From positions 186,001 through 250,000 of the forward strand of contig NZ_JAERSF010000005.1 in the NCBI RefSeq assembly GCF_016735615.1: a DNA stretch of 64,000 nt, written 5' to 3'. Source of the DNA: Flavobacterium tagetis. GTDB taxonomy: Bacteria; Bacteroidota; Bacteroidia; Flavobacteriales; Flavobacteriaceae. The notes under the pieces were generated by a model. That model was not told the DNA's origin. It was given only the letters and a program-made list of their open reading frames with translations, and ran no database searches. Made by a program: the position numbers and the translations under genes. This document shows positions 60,129 through 64,000 of this stretch, in pieces (position 1 is the stretch's first letter; every line of letters starts with the position of its first letter).

Positions 60129-62255
60129 ATGACAAGAAAAGACCTTAAACATATAAAGTTAGAAGTTAAAAGTCAGGAACCAGAAATTAATTCTAGTTCT
60201 AACAGCTTTACTACTGCCGAAGGAATTGAAATTAAAAAAAGCTATTCTGAAAAAGATATCGAAGATTTAGATTTTCTTGATTTCGGAGCTGGTTTTGCAC
60301 CCAATTTACGCGGTCCATATGCAACGATGTATGTGAGACGTCCGTGGACCATACGTCAATATGCAGGATTTTCTACAGCGGAAGAAAGCAATGCTTTTTA
60401 CAGAAAAAATTTAGCTGCGGGCCAAAAGGGACTTTCAATCGCTTTTGATTTACCAACGCATCGCGGTTATGATTCTGATCACGAAAGAGTGGTTGGTGAT
60501 GTTGGAAAAGCAGGAGTTGCAATTGATTCTGTCGAAGACATGAAAGTGCTTTTCGATCAGATTCCGTTAGATGAAATGTCAGTTTCCATGACTATGAATG
60601 GAGCCGTTTTACCTATTATGGCTTTTTACATTGTTGCTGCCGAAGAACAAGGCGTTAGTCCAGAAAAATTAGCAGGAACAATCCAAAATGATATTTTAAA
60701 GGAGTTTATGGTTAGAAATACTTATATCTACCCTCCAACTCCTTCGATGAAGATTATCGCTGATATATTTGAATTTACGAGCAAAAAAATGCCAAAATTC
60801 AATTCGATATCTATTTCTGGATATCATATGCAAGAAGCTGGAGCAACAGCTGATATCGAATTAGCATACACATTGGCAGATGGCTTAGAGTACATCAGAA
60901 CCGGATTATCAACTGGAATGACGATTGATGAATTTGCTCCAAGATTATCTTTCTTTTGGGCAATCGGAATGAATCATTTTATGGAAATTGCCAAAATGAG
61001 AGCTGGCCGCATGATCTGGGCTAAATTATTAAAACAGTTCAATCCAAAAAGCGATAAATCTTTAGCCTTAAGAACACACTGCCAAACTAGTGGATGGAGC
61101 TTAACAGAACAAGATCCGTTTAATAATGTGGCGAGAACTTGTATAGAAGCTTCTGCAGCGGTTTTTGGAGGAACACAATCTTTGCATACCAATGCTTTAG
61201 ATGAAGCTATCGCGCTTCCAACAGATTTTTCTGCGAGAATTGCTAGAAATACTCAAATATTTCTTCAAGAAGAAACCAAAATTACTAAAACAGTAGATCC
61301 TTGGGCTGGAAGTTATTATGTTGAAAGTCTGACAAACGATATTGTTGAAAAAACGTGGAAGCTAATTGAAGAAGTTGAAGAACTTGGCGGAATGACCAAA
61401 GCGATCGAAGCTGGAATTCCGAAACTTCGAATTGAAGAAGCCGCAGCAAGAAAACAAGCAAGAATTGACAGCGGACAAGATATTATTGTTGGCGTAAATA
61501 AATATCGTTTAGAAAAAGAAGATCCATTAGATATCCTAGATGTAGACAATCAATTGGTTCGTAAACAGCAAATTGAACGTCTGGAAGAAATAAAAAGAAC
61601 CAGAGATACTGAAAAAGTAAATCAATCACTAGAAAAATTAATCCTTTGTGCACAAAATGGACAAGGCAACTTACTTGAAATTGCTGTTGAAGCTGCGAGA
61701 AACAGAGCAACATTAGGCGAAATTAGTAATGCATTGGAAACTATTTTTGGCCGTTTTAAAGCACAAATCAAATCTTTTAGCGGAGTGTATAGTGCAGCGA
61801 TAAAAAATGACGAAAATTTTGAGCGAGCAAAACAATTAGCAGATGTTTTTGCTAAACAAGAAGGTAGACGTCCTAGAATTATGATTGCCAAAATGGGACA
61901 AGACGGTCACGACCGAGGAGCAAAAGTAGTTGCAACAGGTTATGCCGATGTAGGTTTTGATGTTGATATAGGTCCGTTATTTCAAACTCCTTCAGAAGCA
62001 GCAAAACAGGCGGTAGAAAATGATGTTCATATTTTGGGCGTTTCATCTCTTGCTGCTGGTCATAAAACATTAGTTCCGCAAGTTATAGAAGAACTAAAAA
62101 AACATGGACGCGAAGATATAATGGTAATTGTAGGCGGTGTAATTCCGTCTCAGGACTATCAATTCTTGTTCGATGCTGGGGCATCAGCCGTTTTTGGGCC
62201 GGGAACTAAAATAAGCGAAGCAGCTATAAAAATCTTAGAAGCCTTAATAGATTAA
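60129..62255 (+). CDS. mutB: Methylmalonyl-CoA mutase large (catalytic) subunit
   Basis: B12 enzyme that interconverts succinyl-CoA and methylmalonyl-CoA for propionate or odd-chain use. 708 aa: TIM barrel (about 60-400) with RPWTIRQYAGFSTAEESN and the substrate loop YHMQEAGATADIELAYTL, then the cobalamin-binding domain with MGQDGHDRGAKVVATGY (base-off His). Full length. It is the last gene of the udk-divIC-mutA-mutB stretch; the GTPase MeaB is encoded 41 kb away at 16569-17690. Confidence 0.97.
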   Translation: MTRKDLKHIKLEVKSQEPEINSSSNSFTTAEGIEIKKSYSEKDIEDLDFLDFGAGFAPNLRGPYATMYVRRPWTIRQYAGFSTAEESNAFYRKNLAAGQKGLSIAFDLPTHRGYDSDHERVVGDVGKAGVAIDSVEDMKVLFDQIPLDEMSVSMTMNGAVLPIMAFYIVAAEEQGVSPEKLAGTIQNDILKEFMVRNTYIYPPTPSMKIIADIFEFTSKKMPKFNSISISGYHMQEAGATADIELAYTLADGLEYIRTGLSTGMTIDEFAPRLSFFWAIGMNHFMEIAKMRAGRMIWAKLLKQFNPKSDKSLALRTHCQTSGWSLTEQDPFNNVARTCIEASAAVFGGTQSLHTNALDEAIALPTDFSARIARNTQIFLQEETKITKTVDPWAGSYYVESLTNDIVEKTWKLIEEVEELGGMTKAIEAGIPKLRIEEAAARKQARIDSGQDIIVGVNKYRLEKEDPLDILDVDNQLVRKQQIERLEEIKRTRDTEKVNQSLEKLILCAQNGQGNLLEIAVEAARNRATLGEISNALETIFGRFKAQIKSFSGVYSAAIKNDENFERAKQLADVFAKQEGRRPRIMIAKMGQDGHDRGAKVVATGYADVGFDVDIGPLFQTPSEAAKQAVENDVHILGVSSLAAGHKTLVPQVIEELKKHGREDIMVIVGGVIPSQDYQFLFDAGASAVFGPGTKISEAAIKILEALID

Positions 62256-62350
62256 AGTTAGCAGTAGGAGTTTTCAGTTATTAGCGATACGGAAAATAAA
62301 TAAAGTTCTTGAGATAGCGTTTTAGCTCATGAAAGAACATAAAAAATAGA

Positions 62351-62388
62351 AAAAGAGGTTGTTTCACAAATGTGAAACAACCTCTTTT
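62351..62388. terminator. Bidirectional terminator
   Basis: Perfect 18-bp stem AAAAGAGGTTGTTTCACA with its complement, between mutB and the convergent lysozyme-like gene. The hairpin ends 4 bases before that gene's stop. Confidence 0.9.
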
Positions 62389-62391
62389 AAT

Positions 62392-63030
62392 TTAGTCGTT
62401 TACTGTTGCGTTACTATCTGCCTCTATAAAAGAAAGATCGTAACCTGCAAAATTTCTCATATAGCTTTTCAAAGAAGTTCCAAAAGCATCTCTAAAATGT
62501 CTGCTTCCTTTGTTCTTAAAAAAATTCTTTACAGAACCTGCACCACCTAAATGCGCTGCCGCTAAAATTCCAGATTCGGTAATTTCAATACCACTGATGA
62601 TTTTACCTTGATACTTTTCGATTTCGTAACGTAAAATCCATTTGTTTTTGGCTAACAAAGCTATAAAAGCTTTTTCTTGTAGAGCAGGATCTTTTAAAAA
62701 GGCTTTATTATCATTAATTCCGATTGCTCTTAAAGCTTTAGAACCAAATTGATATTTACCCATATAACCAAGAGAATTTACTAGTCTGTATTGCCCTTGT
62801 GATTCTTTAAAAGCTACTGCCTCTTTAAATCCTATTAGATGATTTCCTGTGTATGGGACATTGGTGTTCGGATAATCATCCTTTTCTTTTGATGGAAAAA
62901 TGTATTCTGATCCATCTGTTTTTTCAATTAAAAACCAAGGTTTGGTTTCTTTTTCTGAGGGAATAAATCCCAAACTTAAAAATGTAATAATAACGACTAA
63001 ACTCGCATAAAAATACCATTTCTTTATCAT
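62392..63030 (-). CDS. Lysozyme-like peptidoglycan hydrolase, membrane-anchored
   Basis: 212 aa with an N-terminal helix (about 6-22) that acts as signal anchor, then a domain with FKESQGQYRLVNSLGYMGKYQFGSKAL (about 73-99), a lysozyme-superfamily site in which the Glu of KES is the probable catalytic acid, and GILAAAHLGGAGSVKNFF. It fits lytic-transglycosylase or muramidase-like enzymes but no closed family name is claimed. A -7 element (63080-63087) lies 50 bases upstream. Convergent with mutB. Confidence 0.75.
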   Translation of the reverse strand: MIKKWYFYASLVVIITFLSLGFIPSEKETKPWFLIEKTDGSEYIFPSKEKDDYPNTNVPYTGNHLIGFKEAVAFKESQGQYRLVNSLGYMGKYQFGSKALRAIGINDNKAFLKDPALQEKAFIALLAKNKWILRYEIEKYQGKIISGIEITESGILAAAHLGGAGSVKNFFKNKGSRHFRDAFGTSLKSYMRNFAGYDLSFIEADSNATVND

Positions 63031-63079
63031 AAATTGTTTTTCTTCAAGACGCTGTCACCCTCTTGAAATTTCTACGCTG

Positions 63080-63087
63080 CAAAGATA
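63080..63087 (-). promoter_or_regulatory. -7 promoter element for the lysozyme-like gene
   Basis: TATCTTTG on the minus strand. No good -33 TTG. The rest of the 483-base gap 63031-63513 shows no gene that can be defended, only AT-rich sequence and the mltG terminator. Confidence 0.5.
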
Positions 63088-63460
63088 AGTCTTTTCAAAA
63101 TATACTATAAATCAACGATTTAACATTTACCATTTAAAAACTCGATTCGCTTTCATCCCAGATATACTAATGGATTCCGAAAGATTTGAAGTCTCTTTTT
63201 TCTCTTCTAAAAATCGAAATTTTAGGTCAAAAAAAATCGCATTTTATAGAAATTTTAAGCAATTTTTACAAAAAAGAAAGAATTAACTTACATTTGAGTT
63301 ATAGTTTTTATGCAAATTTTGAAAAAGTGGTTTTCGAATTTTATAAAATTCATCATTAAAAAATGGTTATTTTTTTATTATGACAAATCGAAAAATACAC
63401 AAAATAGCAATTTCATAATTTTTCAATTTCAAAGACTTTTTTACATCAGAAAAAAACAAA

Positions 63461-63489
63461 AAAACCGAAGTCAAATTGGCTTCGGTTTT
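63461..63489 (-). terminator. Terminator after mltG
   Basis: Stem AAAACCGAAG / CTTCGGTTTT, loop TCAAATTGG; T-run on the minus strand. Confidence 0.88.
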
Positions 63490-63513
63490 CTAATATTATT
63501 TACATAAATCAGA

Positions 63514-64000
63514 TTATCTTGTTACTCCCTGACTTGCGATCCAATCTGAATATTTTTTTGCATTTACGTTATGTTCTGCTAGTGTTGCAGCAAATTCGTG
63601 ATATCCGAAACGATCTACACTTGCACAGAAATAGATATAATCGTTCTTTTCTGGATTTAAAACTGCTTCTAAAGCCGTAATATCTGGCATTGCGATCGGT
63701 CCTGGAGGAAGTCCTTTGTTTACGTAAGTATTATATGGAGATCTCATAACTAAATCATTATAAAAAACTCTTTTTATTACTTGGTCAAAATCATTATCTC
63801 TTAATTTTAAAGCATAAATAACTGTTGGATCTGCTTGTAATGGCATTTCTAAACGCAAACGGTTTAAATAAACACCAGCAATACGAGGTCTTTCGTCTTT
63901 TTTAACCGACTCTTTATGTACAATTGATGCTAAAATTGTGGCTTGAACTGGAGTTAATCCTTGTGCTTTTGCTTTAGCAATTCTATCAGCTGTCCAGAAA
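63514..64000 (-). CDS. mltG: Endolytic murein transglycosylase MltG, 5' part missing
   Basis: Cuts nascent glycan strands at the membrane. The frame is open to the window edge: the upstream translation includes the catalytic ESVKKDERPRIAGVYLNRL, then LEMPLQADPTVIYAL and NTYVNKGLPPGPIAMPDITAL, the YceG signatures. Only about 160 C-terminal residues are seen. The visible Met at 63858 is internal. A terminator follows. Confidence 0.94.
   Translation of the reverse strand, partial: FWTADRIAKAKAQGLTPVQATILASIVHKESVKKDERPRIAGVYLNRLRLEMPLQADPTVIYALKLRDNDFDQVIKRVFYNDLVMRSPYNTYVNKGLPPGPIAMPDITALEAVLNPEKNDYIYFCASVDRFGYHEFAATLAEHNVNAKKYSDWIASQGVTR

Noticed and set aside
63310..63507. 65-codon frame before mltG
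   Set aside because: It runs through the mltG terminator hairpin and its residues are dominated by F, K, I and N as expected from AT-rich noncoding DNA.

Overview
The window is AT-rich bacterial chromosome from a Bacteroidota member, almost certainly a Flavobacterium or close relative. The pointers are a TonB-dependent receptor with a PepSY partner, SusC-type plug motifs, LytTR-type two-component signalling, Flavobacterium-style -7 promoter elements (TAnnTTTG) in front of many genes, very few Shine-Dalgarno sequences, and housekeeping proteins of flavobacterial type (HisS, DnaJ, GrpE, PurB, MtaB, DnaA, MutAB). No phage, insertion sequence, CRISPR array or rRNA operon was seen. One tRNA (Trp, CCA) is present.

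Layout. 1-3670: 3' part of a TonB-dependent receptor, then an internally duplicated PepSY membrane protein, likely for iron or siderophore uptake. 3759-6676 (minus): a compact cassette of APS kinase, 2-oxoglutarate/Fe(II) hydroxylase and sulfotransferase, followed by a TrmH-type rRNA/tRNA methylase with its own promoter. 6843-12092: sirtuin, fatty-acid hydroxylase, purB and a KefB-type antiporter. 12208-16321: peroxiredoxin, AEC transporter, Crp-type regulator, DoxX protein, and an Rrf2 regulator with an NAD(P)H-binding protein that share an operator-like site. 16569-21504: meaB, LTA-synthase-like protein, small acidic protein, MATE exporter. 21694-27473: two beta-barrel proteins, a LytTR/LytS two-component pair, PPK2, DUF6929-like protein. 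27697-31389: ECF sigma factor, anti-sigma-like protein and a von Willebrand protein, the last two both carrying a SusC-like plug motif. 31443-38422: scramblase-like protein, SDR, mtaB, secreted Cys protein, GNAT, HAD, DUF2007, half DEAD-box protein. 38522-45973: NtrC-like regulator without HTH, NatAB-like ABC exporter, dnaJ, grpE, tRNA-Trp, hisS. 46216-52403: FtsX-type permease, prmC, GNAT, ribD, HAD, YigZ, thioesterase. 52591-58705: dnaA, LMW-PTP, RsmI-like methylase, methionine aminotransferase, dienoyl-CoA reductase, udk, divIC-like gene. 58720-62255: methylmalonyl-CoA mutase small and large subunits (their GTPase chaperone MeaB is 41 kb away). 62392-64000: lysozyme-like protein and the 3' part of mltG.

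The most unusual signals are: (a) the cysC-hydroxylase-sulfotransferase cassette, which has the logic of a dedicated hydroxylate-then-sulfate pathway; (b) the sigma/anti-sigma/vWA locus with a shared plug module; and (c) a dense set of at least ten families of short-word inverted repeats in the intergenic regions. One of these runs into the 3' ends of two unrelated genes (antiporter and meaB) and encodes near-identical C-terminal tails.
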